Below are positions 51,999-61,898 of a DNA stretch of 64,000 nucleotides, piece by piece. Position 1 is the stretch's first letter. Each line of letters opens with the position of its first letter. The position numbers and the translations under genes were made by a program. Below the pieces are notes generated by a model that did not search any database, was not told the origin of the DNA, and saw only the letters and a program-made list of their open reading frames with translations. The stretch covers positions 1-64,000 of the forward strand of contig JAJZME010000059.1 of NCBI GenBank assembly GCA_021803035.1, in the 5' to 3' direction. This DNA is from Acidobacteriota bacterium. GTDB lineage: Bacteria > Acidobacteriota > Terriglobia > Terriglobales > Acidobacteriaceae.

Positions 51999-54295
51999 TT
52001 CTGCACCACCTCAATCTGGCTGACCGTGCCTGGCGCCGTGAAGGGAATCGCATTTTCAACTGCTACCGGCTTGCCGTCGATGCGGACAGAAGCAACCGTG
52101 CTTGCCTCCATGGGCAGATGCAGGACAAATGCGCGCGTCACTCCGTGCGGATCAACGGTGATGTGCCAGAGCTTGGCGCTCACATGCCGCACACGCAAGC
52201 TGATTTCGCCGCCCGTGGTGACTGGAGCATTCTCAACCAGCAGCGATTTACCCGCCGGCACCCAGCTCGGCAACAGGCCGGCCAGCAGATGCAGCTTGCC
52301 CTCGCGGGTGTTTACCAGCATGTCACGCATGAAGAGCACCAGGTTGGCGGGGGCCCAGCCTGTGGGCATGTCGCCGGTGCCCTGCATGGCCTTGCGGTTG
52401 CTGTGCGGCCCCAGGCAGGCGCGCGGCAGCTTGGGATCGACGATGATCTCTTCCTTCCACACGTCGGTGGTGTAACTGTGATTGAGCGCCGCAACCAGCA
52501 TGGCGTCGGCCTTCCGCTTTTCACCGCGCAAGAGATAGAGCTCAGCCATGTTCATGGCTTCGCCCGGCCACACGCCGGCGGGACCGGCCCAGGCCACGTT
52601 GGTCGGCAGGCCCTGCTTTTCGCTGCGCTGCATGCGGTCGATCAGCCCCGTCACCAGCGGGTTGAATGGCGAATAGACATGCGTGGGATATACGGCTACG
52701 AAGGTCTGCGAGTAAGCGGCCTGCGGGTAGGTGGGCATGGCGGGCAGATACGGCGGCTTGGTCTTCTCAAAGACAAGCGCGCGGTTCACGCTGGTGCGGA
52801 TCGCCGCCACGTACGAATTATATTCGCGACCAAGCCATTCCGCGTCGCTGGTGTGGCCCAGCACCTTGGCCGCTTCTTCGGTCACATGCACGGTGTATGC
52901 GCCCCAGAAGTTCTGGGCCAGAGAGTAACCCTGCGGAATGCCCGAATCGCCGTAGCTCCACGGCAGCAGGCCATACCAGTACGGCTTTTCGCCCGGCGCC
53001 AGCGGCGGCTTCGGCTCGGGACGGCAACGCGACGGAATCATGCGATGGATGGGCCGCGCACCAATGGGAACGCCGGGCACGCCATCCAGCGTACTCTCCT
53101 CGCGGTGATAGCGGATCCACTCCGAGGCGCGCAACAGGTATGGATACGCGTTGGCCAGCCACTGCTTGTTGCGCGAAAACTCATAGTAGTCCCACACCGA
53201 GCCGGCATTGCCGCCGGAGTTGTCCCACGCAGGCCAGCCGCTCGCGGGCGGAAAATCCCACTCGCCGTCGTTGCTCATCAGGTGAAAGGCGTGCTCCACG
53301 CTCTGCCGCGCCGGACTGAGAAGGTTGGCCACTTCCAGGGCGCGCGACTGGAAGTACTCGCCGCGCCCCCAATACTGGCGATACACGGCCGGCCCGTCGA
53401 GCGTCCACAGGTCGCCGCGCTTGTCGTACTCGGTAAGGATGAGCACGTAGGCCATGGAGGAGTAGTAGAAGTTGCTCAACTGGCGCTGCGGAAAATCAAT
53501 CTGCGTGGCGCGCGCCCAGAGGCCGTTCCACTGCGCGACGGCGTCGTGCAGCAGCTCCGGACCGCTGGCGTGAGACAGCTCGGCATTGTTGGCAGCGGGC
53601 CAGTCGTAAGGATCTTCAAGCCACAGCGTTTTGGTGCCGTGCGCCGGAACGCTGACGTGCAGCATGAGCGCGAGACCGTTGTATTTGGAAGAGACCGTGG
53701 CGCCAGCAGTGTCGGTCACCAGTGTCACATCCACGCCGGCGCGCGTGATCAGGGCATTGCCGTTCACGTGGCCAGGCAGATTATGGTCGCGCCCGCTCAG
53801 CTCCAGCGTTGCGTCCACTGCCGCCGCGCCGTCATTGCGGAAGATGAGCCGCACCACGTCCATGCCGCGCTTGCCGGAGTAGCGATTGGGAAACACACCC
53901 GGCTTTTCGTCCGGATCGACCGCGAATGCCAGCTCCTGAAGCGACAGGCCGCCTCCCGTGAGCGCCGTGACAATAAACGGATAGCGGCCGCGGTAAAGCA
54001 CCTGGCTGGTCATCTTGAGCTGCTGGCCGGCGGCAAAGGGCTGGATGGCCAGCTCGCCGTCCATCTGAGAGCTGAAGCCGATGGGCGAAGCTGCCGGACG
54101 GCGCTTCAGGCTCCATTGCGACCACTTCAGATAACCCTGCATGGTCACGATGGTCTTGTGGCTGCCCATAGGCAGGCCAATCAGGCTCTGCGCGTCAGTA
54201 TTCGTCCAGCGGTGATTGATAACGACCTGCGCGGAAGCCATCCCCGCGCAGGTTGAAAAGATAAGGCAAAGAAGCCTAAGTCGCGACCAGCTCAC
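51995..54295 (-). CDS. Exported six-hairpin glycosidase-like protein, family unassigned
   Basis: This 766-residue protein has a GTG start with AGAGG 8 bases upstream and a signal peptide (RLRLLCLIFSTCAGMASAQ). The N-terminal ~240 residues are a beta-sandwich (SHKTIVTMQGYLKWSQW). The middle is an (alpha/alpha)6-type domain with repeated aromatic helices: FYYSSMAYVLILTEYDKRGD, YRQYWGRGEYFQSRALEVAN, SNDGEWDFPPASGWPAWDNS, SVWDYYEFSRNKQWLANAYP, WAGPAGVWPGEAMNMAELYL. A C-terminal beta domain closes it. This resembles GH15/GH63/GH78-clan folds, but I cannot name a family. It is co-transcribed with the GH79-like gene. Confidence 0.78.
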   Translation of the reverse strand: MSWSRLRLLCLIFSTCAGMASAQVVINHRWTNTDAQSLIGLPMGSHKTIVTMQGYLKWSQWSLKRRPAASPIGFSSQMDGELAIQPFAAGQQLKMTSQVLYRGRYPFIVTALTGGGLSLQELAFAVDPDEKPGVFPNRYSGKRGMDVVRLIFRNDGAAAVDATLELSGRDHNLPGHVNGNALITRAGVDVTLVTDTAGATVSSKYNGLALMLHVSVPAHGTKTLWLEDPYDWPAANNAELSHASGPELLHDAVAQWNGLWARATQIDFPQRQLSNFYYSSMAYVLILTEYDKRGDLWTLDGPAVYRQYWGRGEYFQSRALEVANLLSPARQSVEHAFHLMSNDGEWDFPPASGWPAWDNSGGNAGSVWDYYEFSRNKQWLANAYPYLLRASEWIRYHREESTLDGVPGVPIGARPIHRMIPSRCRPEPKPPLAPGEKPYWYGLLPWSYGDSGIPQGYSLAQNFWGAYTVHVTEEAAKVLGHTSDAEWLGREYNSYVAAIRTSVNRALVFEKTKPPYLPAMPTYPQAAYSQTFVAVYPTHVYSPFNPLVTGLIDRMQRSEKQGLPTNVAWAGPAGVWPGEAMNMAELYLLRGEKRKADAMLVAALNHSYTTDVWKEEIIVDPKLPRACLGPHSNRKAMQGTGDMPTGWAPANLVLFMRDMLVNTREGKLHLLAGLLPSWVPAGKSLLVENAPVTTGGEISLRVRHVSAKLWHITVDPHGVTRAFVLHLPMEASTVASVRIDGKPVAVENAIPFTAPGTVSQIEVVQK

Positions 54296-54407
54296 AAAAG
54301 CACCTCTCCCATTGGGGAAAATTCCGAAAAGAAAGTTTAATTATAATTTTCAGTGAGAGGAAATTGCTTTCATGCATTTTTATGCAGGCGGAATACTCGA
54401 TTCTCCT
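54296..54407 (-). promoter_or_regulatory. Spacer with GH30 3' hairpin and downstream promoter
   Basis: AGGCGGAATA (54386-54395) pairs with TATTCCGCCT (54409-54418), which overlaps the GH30 stop codon, a possible weak terminator for that gene. Toward the next minus-strand gene there is a TATAAT on the minus strand (complement of 54340-54345), about 45 bases before its GTG. The -35 box is unclear. Confidence 0.45.
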
Positions 54408-56303
54408 CTATTCCGCCTTGAGGGTCGAAAGCACAACAATTTCGCCCGGCTGCACCACAATCTGCGCGGGAACCGCGGAGTCGGCGTTGACCTCTTCCAG
54501 GCCGGTGCGCTCCATCTGCACCCACGGATCGGAGGCGCCGTGAATCGTAACTTTGCGCGCCGTCACGCCCCGGTTCATCATCACCAGCGTCTCTTCCTTG
54601 CCGTTCAGGAAGGCCGTTGTCAGCAGATTGGGATCGCTGCTCGCGGCGCCAACGCGCTTCATGCCTCTGAGAATGTGGCGGCTGTAAGCACCCAGCACGC
54701 GCAGTTGGAAGCTGGTGGGAACGGGAATCCAGCCGTCGGTCCGGTCCGGCGCCAGCAGCGCGCGCGAACTGGCAAAGGTGGGCTGCTCCACGTCGAGGAT
54801 CGTCCAGCAGTAGAGAATCATCTCCGCGTTGAGAATGGTCAGGTTCTTGTAGTAGAGCTGCCCAGCCGTAAAGGCGATGCGGTACGACGGCTCTTGATAA
54901 CGCGGATCGTTGACGCAGATTTCCGTGGCCAGGAAAGGCTTGCCCGCAATGGCCTTGTACATCGCCTCCAGGCGCGCGTCATACATGCCGAGGTTGGCCA
55001 TGAACTGCTGGAAGTCGTATTCATGCGTCGCCGCATAGTTGATGTCGTTCCACGCCGCCGGATCTTTGCGCAGATTCTCGGCGCGCTCCGTGCCCTCGTA
55101 GATAAAGGGCGCATCGGCCATCTGAATTTTGACCTGCTTAAACCCGGCTTCATCCAGCGCCTTCCGCACATCGATGGCCATGGCATCAAAGATCGCCGGA
55201 GGCTGATCCACTTCGTTCTCCAGGCCGACGATCAGCGGCGGCTTGCCGGTGGCAGCCTCCTCTTTGCGGCAATACTCCACGATGATGCGCGCATACTCTT
55301 CGGGGTTCGCCACTTCGCGTATGGGCTTGTTCCACGCGCTCACCACGCTCGGGCCGTGGTACGGCTCGGTGGCCCATGTGGGCAACGCCCACAGCTCGTA
55401 CATCGTATCGCCGCCCATCTGCACAATGTGTTTGTTGTAAGAGAAGCTCGTTACTTCGCTGTTGGGGAAGTTGTCGCCGTAGTAGTGCGGCGTGGCATCC
55501 TTGACATCCGTCATGTTGCTCATGTCTGGCTTGAGTTCTTCGCCCATCGGATACTCGCGCGAAATGAGCAGGTTGTAGCTCTTCAGAATTTGCCAGTACT
55601 GGCGCTTGCCCGCGGCGCTCAGCTCGTCATAGGCGGGAATGCTGGGGCTGCCGCCGAAGCCGATCATGGTTTGGAACACCTGACGGGGATCGATTGTGAC
55701 GACCGCCATTTTGACCTGCGGCGCCACCAGGAAGCCCGCCACCACATCGTGCGCGGTGCGCGGCGCCGCCAGCATCAACTGGTGGCGCGTGACGTCGAAC
55801 AGCAGCGGCGCTTCCATCACCTGCTTGCCGTTAACCAGCACACGCACCGCCAGGTGCGAATCGGCGATCACGGTCAGCGTGCGCGCGTTGCCGATGTACT
55901 GCCGCTCCACCGTGCGCACGGTCTTCTGCGGGTAATCGCCGTGACCGTCGTAAAGCCCCATCGAGTCGTAATAGCGTTCCGAGATGCGGACCATGTTCGA
56001 CGACAGCTCGACCGTAAAGCCCGCGCGCGGGCCGGTGAAGATCCAGCGCAGCGTAGCGCCCTGCGGCATGTCGTTGTCGAGCACCAGCGTGCGCTCGAAC
56101 AGCGCCGACAGATTCTCATGAAAGTATTTGCGCGCGATCTGGTTGGGACGCGACCACCCCGGCCCTCGGGGACCGTTGGAAACAAAACGGAAGGTGGTGG
56201 CCACGGGTCCGGGTATCGTGGGCGGAGGCGGCAACAGAATCGCCTGTTGTCCCCATACGCTCGTTGCACACAAAAAAATCGCCAGCAAACCGATTTGTCG
56301 CAT
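54408..56303 (-). CDS. GH30-like clan GH-A glycosidase, exported
   Basis: This 631-residue protein starts at the ATG at 56303 with a signal peptide (RQIGLLAIFLCATSVWGQ). An N-terminal beta domain of about 190 residues (FRFVSNGPRGPGW; GLYDGHGDYPQKTVRTV) precedes the TIM barrel. The barrel starts with the GH30-type VFQTMIGFGGSPSIPAYDEL, has acid/base Glu in LIVGLENEVDQP (about 345) and nucleophile Glu in PFLATEICVND (about 435), and ends in a beta domain (LVMMNRGVTARKVTIHG). GH30 includes beta-1,6-galactanases and glucuronoxylanases, so arabinogalactan side chains are plausible. It is divergent from the GH29 gene at 56434. Confidence 0.82.
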   Translation of the reverse strand: MRQIGLLAIFLCATSVWGQQAILLPPPPTIPGPVATTFRFVSNGPRGPGWSRPNQIARKYFHENLSALFERTLVLDNDMPQGATLRWIFTGPRAGFTVELSSNMVRISERYYDSMGLYDGHGDYPQKTVRTVERQYIGNARTLTVIADSHLAVRVLVNGKQVMEAPLLFDVTRHQLMLAAPRTAHDVVAGFLVAPQVKMAVVTIDPRQVFQTMIGFGGSPSIPAYDELSAAGKRQYWQILKSYNLLISREYPMGEELKPDMSNMTDVKDATPHYYGDNFPNSEVTSFSYNKHIVQMGGDTMYELWALPTWATEPYHGPSVVSAWNKPIREVANPEEYARIIVEYCRKEEAATGKPPLIVGLENEVDQPPAIFDAMAIDVRKALDEAGFKQVKIQMADAPFIYEGTERAENLRKDPAAWNDINYAATHEYDFQQFMANLGMYDARLEAMYKAIAGKPFLATEICVNDPRYQEPSYRIAFTAGQLYYKNLTILNAEMILYCWTILDVEQPTFASSRALLAPDRTDGWIPVPTSFQLRVLGAYSRHILRGMKRVGAASSDPNLLTTAFLNGKEETLVMMNRGVTARKVTIHGASDPWVQMERTGLEEVNADSAVPAQIVVQPGEIVVLSTLKAE

Positions 56304-56433
56304 GGCTTCGATTATCCGAGCTTGCACGCTTCGGCTGTCAAGCAAAATTGGCGCGCACAAACCTGCGGTACGCGGCGAGCTTGGCTCGAGGCCTCCGCTT
56401 TAACCCATATCCAACCCCATTCTGGAGAAACAG

Positions 56434-57840
56434 ATGTCCTTTGATTCCATCTCACGCCGCAGCTTTGTGAAGTTCGCCGGCGCCGGGGCGCTTGCCGCGG
56501 CCGTGCCCTCCGCCTTTCCGCAGGCAGCAGAAGCTGATTCAACCGACAACGACCCGGGCGACTTCGCCTACCAGCGCGAAACGCGCGCGCGGCGCATGGC
56601 GTGGTGGGAATACGCGCGCTTCGGCATGTTCATTCACTACGGGCTTTACAGTGTGATCGGCCAGCAGGAGTGGGTCATGGAGTCCGAAGGTATTCCCATC
56701 CCGCAGTATGAGTTGCTGGCCAAGCACTTGAACCCCAAGCCAGGCTTTGCCTCTGAGTGGGTAAAGCTGGCCAAGCGCACCGGCCAAAAGTATATGGTGC
56801 TCACCACCAAACACCACGATGGCTTCTGCCTTTTCGACACCAAGCTGACCAATTACAACGCCGTGCAGCAGGGCCCCAAGCGAGACCTGGTGCGTGAGTA
56901 CGTAAACGCAGCGCGCGCTGAAGGAATGCGCATCGGCTTCTACTACTCGCTGATGGATTGGCACAATCCCGACGGCGCCATCTGCAAAACCGACCTCGCC
57001 GCCCGCAAACGCTTTGTGGCTTATACCTTCGGCCTGCTGCGCGAGCTACTCACCAACTACGGCAAAATCGACATCCTGTGGTACGACGAGCCGTGGCCGT
57101 TGACAGCACAGGAGTGGGACGCCGACGCCATGAACCGCATGGTCTTCACCCTCCAGCCAGACATCATCGTCAACAACCGCAACGGCCTTCCTGGCGACTT
57201 CTCCACGCCGGAGCACAAGATTCAGGCTGCAAAGCGCGCATGGGAGTCATGCGAAACGATGAACCGCGGCTGGGGCTACCAGCGCGCCGATCACGAGTTT
57301 AAGACGCCGCGCGAAGTACTCATCGACCTGACCCTCTGCGCGCAGCAGGGCGGGAATTACCTGCTCGACATTGGCCCCGAGCCGGACGGCACGGTTCCAG
57401 CAAAGGAAGTGAGCATTCTCGACACGGTGGGCCGCTGGCTCGACACCAACGGCGAAACCGTCTACGGAACGCAGGGCGGCGCCTCGATCAGCTTCGGCAA
57501 TTACGACAACTTCACGCGCAAGGGCAACATGCTCTACATCCTGGTCTACTTCTGGCCTGCGGACACACCGGCCGCGCAGTGGCTTACCTTCTTTCAAAAG
57601 CCCACCGTTGTTGCCGTGGGCGGCCTCAACGCCAAAGTGCTGTCCGCAAGGCTGCTCAAGACCGGGCAGAAGGTTGAGTTTACACAGGATGAGATTTCGC
57701 TGCGGTTGACGGGATTGCCGGAGCAGGCTCCGGATGACCCGATTACCGTGATTGCGTGCGAGTGCGACCAGCCGCCGGTTGTGAATCATCACCGCATTCG
57801 GCCGCTCTGGCCGCGCTACGGTGTAGGAATGCCCGGATAA
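56434..57840 (+). CDS. GH29 alpha-L-fucosidase, second copy, Tat-exported
   Basis: This 468-residue protein has a Tat signal (SRRSFVKFAGAGALAAAVPS). GH29 motifs: YARFGMFIHYGLYSVIGQQE near 64, VLTTKHHDGFCLFDTKLTNY near 123, GFYYSLMDWHNP, and the nucleophile Asp in IDILWYDEPWPL (about 215), then GGNYLLDIGPEPDGTVPAKE. It is only distantly similar to the fucosidase at 22500, so it is not a recent duplicate and may prefer another linkage. GGAG precedes the ATG. It is a single gene, convergent with GH28. Confidence 0.93.
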   Translation: MSFDSISRRSFVKFAGAGALAAAVPSAFPQAAEADSTDNDPGDFAYQRETRARRMAWWEYARFGMFIHYGLYSVIGQQEWVMESEGIPIPQYELLAKHLNPKPGFASEWVKLAKRTGQKYMVLTTKHHDGFCLFDTKLTNYNAVQQGPKRDLVREYVNAARAEGMRIGFYYSLMDWHNPDGAICKTDLAARKRFVAYTFGLLRELLTNYGKIDILWYDEPWPLTAQEWDADAMNRMVFTLQPDIIVNNRNGLPGDFSTPEHKIQAAKRAWESCETMNRGWGYQRADHEFKTPREVLIDLTLCAQQGGNYLLDIGPEPDGTVPAKEVSILDTVGRWLDTNGETVYGTQGGASISFGNYDNFTRKGNMLYILVYFWPADTPAAQWLTFFQKPTVVAVGGLNAKVLSARLLKTGQKVEFTQDEISLRLTGLPEQAPDDPITVIACECDQPPVVNHHRIRPLWPRYGVGMPG

Positions 57841-57889
57841 GCCAGTAGTGATCGCTTGGCGCGTGGCACAGGCCCCAAGAACCCCATAA

Positions 57890-57921
57890 GGTGCCCCGGG
57901 TCCCGCTTCTGGGACCCGGGA
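57890..57921 (+). repeat. Dispersed hairpin repeat between convergent genes
   Basis: CCCGGGTCCC (57895-57904) pairs perfectly with GGGACCCGGG (57911-57920) around GCTTCT. It is the second copy of the element at 6117-6150. It lies between the convergent GH29 and GH28 genes and could act as a bidirectional transcription barrier, though no U tract follows. The rest of 57841-58050 shows nothing else. Confidence 0.6.
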
Positions 57922-58050
57922 GATCACGCTCCTACTCGGTGAAGAATCCTCCAAAATGCCAAAGGGTATAGCATCAGGCATCCGGAGTCTTCCTTTTTCT
58001 TACCTGCACTTATTGCCGGCGACTTGATCAGTTACGAAAACAACGATCCA

Positions 58051-59682
58051 CTACAGTAGTATGTCAGGCGCATTCGCCAGATTCTTGTCCGGAGTTGCAC
58101 GACTCCATCCCACGCGGAAGTCTTTCACGTCATGCAGCGAGAATGCGCCCCCCGGCTTGATTGGCGCGGTGATGGCAAAGAAGTCCGCGCGCTCTACATC
58201 GTCCAGATAAAACGCCGGCCGCACATCCGGCTTTCTGGTTGCGATTTCCACGTGGCTCATTTCCAGATTTTTCAAGTGCCGGATGAAGAAGCCATAGGCC
58301 GGAGTTTCCCCAAACATGCGGGGCTTGGGATAGCCACTGATGTTCTCCGGGACTTGAGTTACTGCCTTCGTTTCTCCGCCCAAGGTTTCCACATAGATAT
58401 TGGAGACCTTCACATCTTCAATCATGTAGCCGGGAATTCCGCTGAAGCTGGAGCAGAACTCAGGCCAGGCTCCGTAACAGTCCAGGTTATTGATCAAGAC
58501 ACGTCTTAGCTTGCCGGGATGAGTCGTCGCCTTGGGCCCCCGCAGGCGCGCACCCAGCCGCAAAAACAGCGGAGGGTAGACCATATCGCGCATGGTTGTA
58601 TTCGAGATAGCAATATCTTCGAGCAGCGCTCCATCCACGGTTTCCAGCGCGTAGCCCTTGCATCCCTCAAGCACACAATTGGTGATCGCGATGTTAATGA
58701 AACCACCATTCGACTCGGTGCCGCATTTAATGCGCCCATTGAACGGCATCCTGGCATCCGGCGGATACGGCTTGAAGGTTCCATCCAACACGGTGCCAAG
58801 CTGAAACTTGCCGGTAACCCAGCAGCTATCCACAGTGTTATTCTTCGTCGCCCGTGGATAACCCAGCGCGTAACTCGATTTCAGACATATGCCGTCGTCC
58901 CACGGCGAATTGACCGTGCAGCGAGTTACGCGCACATTCTGGCAGCAATCGATGTCCATCCCGTCGCGATCCGTGTCGATCATCAAGTTGTCAATGGTCA
59001 GATTGTCGACGCCGGTGAGCAATAAGCCGAAGTGCCCGCCCTTCAGAATCCAGAAGTCGCGCAGTAGCACATTATGGCAGTCCTTGAGAGCAATGGCCTT
59101 GTTACCAACGCCGTGCTGTTCCGCGCGGAAAATCTGATACCCTGCGCGACTTCCCATCGTGCCATTGGAAAGCCCCTTGCCCCAGATCTTGCCTGGTCCT
59201 GTAATGCTGATATCGTGCAGGCCAACGCCCCAGATCAGCGAATTATGCCAGTGCCGATGCCCGTAATCCTCGTAGTGGTCTGCCGCCGCATTGGGCTCTG
59301 CTGCATCATAAGTACCGCCGTCATACCCTGTAGCTTCGCCGGGCTTCGGCGAGTCTGCGGCCTGAATCATGGCGCCATCGCCAAGATAGAGATGCACATT
59401 ACTTTTGAGACGAATCGAAAAGCTCATATAGGTACCGGCCGGAAATACCACCGTACCGCCGCCTGCCGCGGCAGCCGCTTCAATCGCCTTATTAATCGCT
59501 GGAGAGTCCACAGTCTTGCCGTTGCCCGTTGCGCCGTACTTTCTGACATCAAACAGGTATTGTCCAGAGTTTGAAGACCGGTTCACTTCTTCGGCCATTG
59601 CTATGGTTGGAACGGAGGCAGCAGCCAAACCCAAACTGCCCATCCGAAGCAGATCACGACGTACTGAATCGATGCTTTTCAT
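58051..59682 (-). CDS. GH28 polygalacturonase-like enzyme, exported
   Basis: This 543-residue protein starts at the ATG at 59682, 12 bases after AAGGAG; the ATG at 59718 is the alternative. The signal is RRDLLRMGSLGLAAASVP. It has a right-handed beta-helix with FDVRKYGATGNGKTVDSPAI at the entry and the GH28 acidic motifs DTDRDGMDID (about 237-246) and SPWDDGICLKSS (about 259-270). IKCGTESNGGFINI stands where many family members have GHG followed by RIK. It cleaves galacturonic-acid-containing pectin (homogalacturonan, xylogalacturonan or rhamnogalacturonan). Its presence is the strongest sign of a pectic substrate. Confidence 0.91.
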   Translation of the reverse strand: MKSIDSVRRDLLRMGSLGLAAASVPTIAMAEEVNRSSNSGQYLFDVRKYGATGNGKTVDSPAINKAIEAAAAAGGGTVVFPAGTYMSFSIRLKSNVHLYLGDGAMIQAADSPKPGEATGYDGGTYDAAEPNAAADHYEDYGHRHWHNSLIWGVGLHDISITGPGKIWGKGLSNGTMGSRAGYQIFRAEQHGVGNKAIALKDCHNVLLRDFWILKGGHFGLLLTGVDNLTIDNLMIDTDRDGMDIDCCQNVRVTRCTVNSPWDDGICLKSSYALGYPRATKNNTVDSCWVTGKFQLGTVLDGTFKPYPPDARMPFNGRIKCGTESNGGFINIAITNCVLEGCKGYALETVDGALLEDIAISNTTMRDMVYPPLFLRLGARLRGPKATTHPGKLRRVLINNLDCYGAWPEFCSSFSGIPGYMIEDVKVSNIYVETLGGETKAVTQVPENISGYPKPRMFGETPAYGFFIRHLKNLEMSHVEIATRKPDVRPAFYLDDVERADFFAITAPIKPGGAFSLHDVKDFRVGWSRATPDKNLANAPDILL

Positions 59683-59792
59683 CTGGTGGATCTTCTCCTT
59701 TAAGTCTTTCGTCCTCATATTCTACCTGCCGAGCTTTTGGACTGTGGGTTTCCCAGGGCAGCAGCTAAACGGCGCCCGACGGCGATCCAGTA

Positions 59793-61292
59793 TCAAGGCT
59801 GCTTTTTCGCCGCCGGAGGAATTTTCACCACCGGTGGATTTTCCACGAGCGCCGTCTTGGGATGAACGGGCAGAATCAATGGCGGCAGGGGGCGCTGGGA
59901 AAAATCAAAGTCGTTCATGAGATTACCGAGGATCTTACTGTTTTCCCGCACGTCCGGTCTGGAGTCCGGCCGCCCGTCTGTCTTGGGATTGAGCCGCTGA
60001 CCGTGAAGAAAGACATCCTCGATGAATTTCAGATAGGCATCGAAGCTCAGCGTCTGATGATCGATGTAACCGGATTTTGCGTAAGGACTGATCACCATGG
60101 CTGGAACGCGGATGCCGTAGCCCATGGTGTCAACGCGGGGCGGGACGACGTTGTCGTAATACCCGCCCCAATCGTCCCAAGTGATGAAGATAGCCGTGCT
60201 CTTCCAGTCGGGGCTTTTCATCGCGGCATTCACAATCTTCGTCACGTATGACTGGCCCACGCTTACCTTAGCGGGAGGGTGCTCACTATCAACGCCATCA
60301 GGAGAGAACCATGCTACCGCAGGAAGGGTTCCGTTCTTGGCGGCCACGAAATAACTGCTGAGGTCTTCGATATTGCCGAGTTGATGGTCTTGATGGACAT
60401 CCGTGAAGCCGGGCAGCACATTCCAGATGGGGGGGACACCCTTATTGGCCTCGCTGGACCCGGGCATGTGAAAGGTGCCGCGCCCTCGACCCTTCGGCGT
60501 AGCCTTTGGCGACAGCGCACCGCGGTCCAGGTAGTAGACCCAGCTCACATTGGCTCTATGCAGTAACCAGGTAATCTCCGTCCATGCGAACGGCGTAGGA
60601 TGTTTCGGCGTACGATTCCTGGGCATAAGAGTGCTCACGCAGCTCATGGGGTTGTTGTCCTGAGCACAATTCGCCGACCACGCAGATACAAGATACAAAT
60701 GCGATGGGAAACTCCAGGAGTGAAGTGATTCAAACATATGATCCTGGAGCACAAAACGCTTTGCGTAAGCCCAGTAATTGGGAATGTCGCTTCCGTTGTA
60801 GTATCCCATGACTTCTTCAGCTTCTTTGGGATCTTTGGGATTTTGACAGTACAGACGCGCCCACGGCATGGGGAATAGACCGAATGCTCCCGATGCCTCT
60901 ACGTTGGCAACAAACCCATTCATCTTTCCATTGGCGACATCGCCCAAAGACGATTCCGCCATATGCGGGCCGCCGCAGGTCACGTCGGCGTTGGTGTGAA
61001 AGGGCTTGACGCATTTGCCGGTCTCAGGATCGGGAGCACAGACGGTGGGCACGCCGTTTCGCATGGGAATGCCGTCCGCCCCCGGGAACGTGCCGAAATA
61101 CGAGTCGAAGGAACGGTTCTCCTGAAAAATAATAAGAATGTGCTTGATCGGTATGTTCTTCGGCGCCGACTCCGTTTGCATCTTGCTTGCAGCTTCGGCT
61201 CGCACGGCAGAAACCATGAACATCCCTGTAGCCAGCACAAGGGACACACAGACTCCAATCCGCCAACTACAACGATCAGTCTGATGCTTCAT
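59793..61292 (-). CDS. Exported phosphoesterase (AcpA / phospholipase C-like)
   Basis: This 499-residue protein has a signal peptide (GVCVSLVLATGMFMVSAVRA). The phosphoesterase-family entry IKHILIIFQENRSFDSYFGT (Asn/Ser region of the metal site), PNYWAYAKRFVLQDHMFES, and TAIFITWDDWGGYYDNVVPP are conserved in the acid phosphatase A/phospholipase C alkaline-phosphatase-like superfamily. It is secreted to gain phosphate from organic phosphates or phospholipids. GGAGGA lies upstream of the ATG. The 110-base distance to GH28 on the same strand leaves co-transcription open. It is not an obvious glycan enzyme. Confidence 0.92.
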   Translation of the reverse strand: MKHQTDRCSWRIGVCVSLVLATGMFMVSAVRAEAASKMQTESAPKNIPIKHILIIFQENRSFDSYFGTFPGADGIPMRNGVPTVCAPDPETGKCVKPFHTNADVTCGGPHMAESSLGDVANGKMNGFVANVEASGAFGLFPMPWARLYCQNPKDPKEAEEVMGYYNGSDIPNYWAYAKRFVLQDHMFESLHSWSFPSHLYLVSAWSANCAQDNNPMSCVSTLMPRNRTPKHPTPFAWTEITWLLHRANVSWVYYLDRGALSPKATPKGRGRGTFHMPGSSEANKGVPPIWNVLPGFTDVHQDHQLGNIEDLSSYFVAAKNGTLPAVAWFSPDGVDSEHPPAKVSVGQSYVTKIVNAAMKSPDWKSTAIFITWDDWGGYYDNVVPPRVDTMGYGIRVPAMVISPYAKSGYIDHQTLSFDAYLKFIEDVFLHGQRLNPKTDGRPDSRPDVRENSKILGNLMNDFDFSQRPLPPLILPVHPKTALVENPPVVKIPPAAKKQP

Positions 61293-61898
61293 GAAGAGAA
61301 TCCTCCTCGTCCTAGACTTTCCTTGCTCCGCGATAATGCCGGTAGCATCCGGCCGCAGTCAAAGCTTTCTTGAGCACTTTCTTGATCGTGGATCTCTGAG
61401 TTAGTGGACAAACCCGTGGGGCTGATCGTGCAAGCAATTTCTTCGATGCAATGGTCTCTCGATAACAACAGCAGCCCGTACAGTCTGTGTTATGAAAAGC
61501 TTTACAAGACGCTCCGTTATTGCCTAGAAATACGCGCAAACCCTTGGGCGAACCTTCAGAACACCGTTCTGCAACAGTATGGAAGCGAGGTTGTGAGCTT
61601 CGCGAACCAATTTCCAGAACTCACCCAAATCATGGTGAGCAATGCAAACCAGCATAACGGTCGCGGGTCAGTCGATCAAGAAATTTCTGCAGTTGTTCGG
61701 GAAAGCGGGGGTTTGCTCTTGTCTTTCCTGCGCCTTCAAACACGACCGCAGGCGCCTCATGCTTCACGGCGCGCTCCGAATCCCGGTAACCACAACTGGA
61801 TGCCCGGGCCCTGCTTTCGGAACCTTAGAACCGTAATCGCCAGATTCAATTCAGTCCGAGAGATCCCGCAGGGCGCTCTCCCCGCGGCAAACGGGCAG
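61293..61898. other. Intergenic region without a supported gene
   Basis: About 600 bases lie between the phosphoesterase start and the SorC regulator stop. An open frame on the plus strand (61404-62042) overlaps the regulator and has no recognisable domain, signal or ribosome-binding site. I see no gene, although an unknown one cannot be excluded. Confidence 0.4.

Noticed and set aside
50418-52475. 685-residue plus-strand frame
   Set aside because: Shadow covering the receptor terminator and the GH79-like gene; starts inside the end of receptor 2.
51893-54256. 787-residue plus-strand frame
   Set aside because: Shadow of the six-hairpin gene; no domain, no ribosome-binding site, skewed composition.
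54372-56444. 690-residue plus-strand frame
   Set aside because: Shadow of the GH30-like gene; Arg/His-rich with no recognisable fold.
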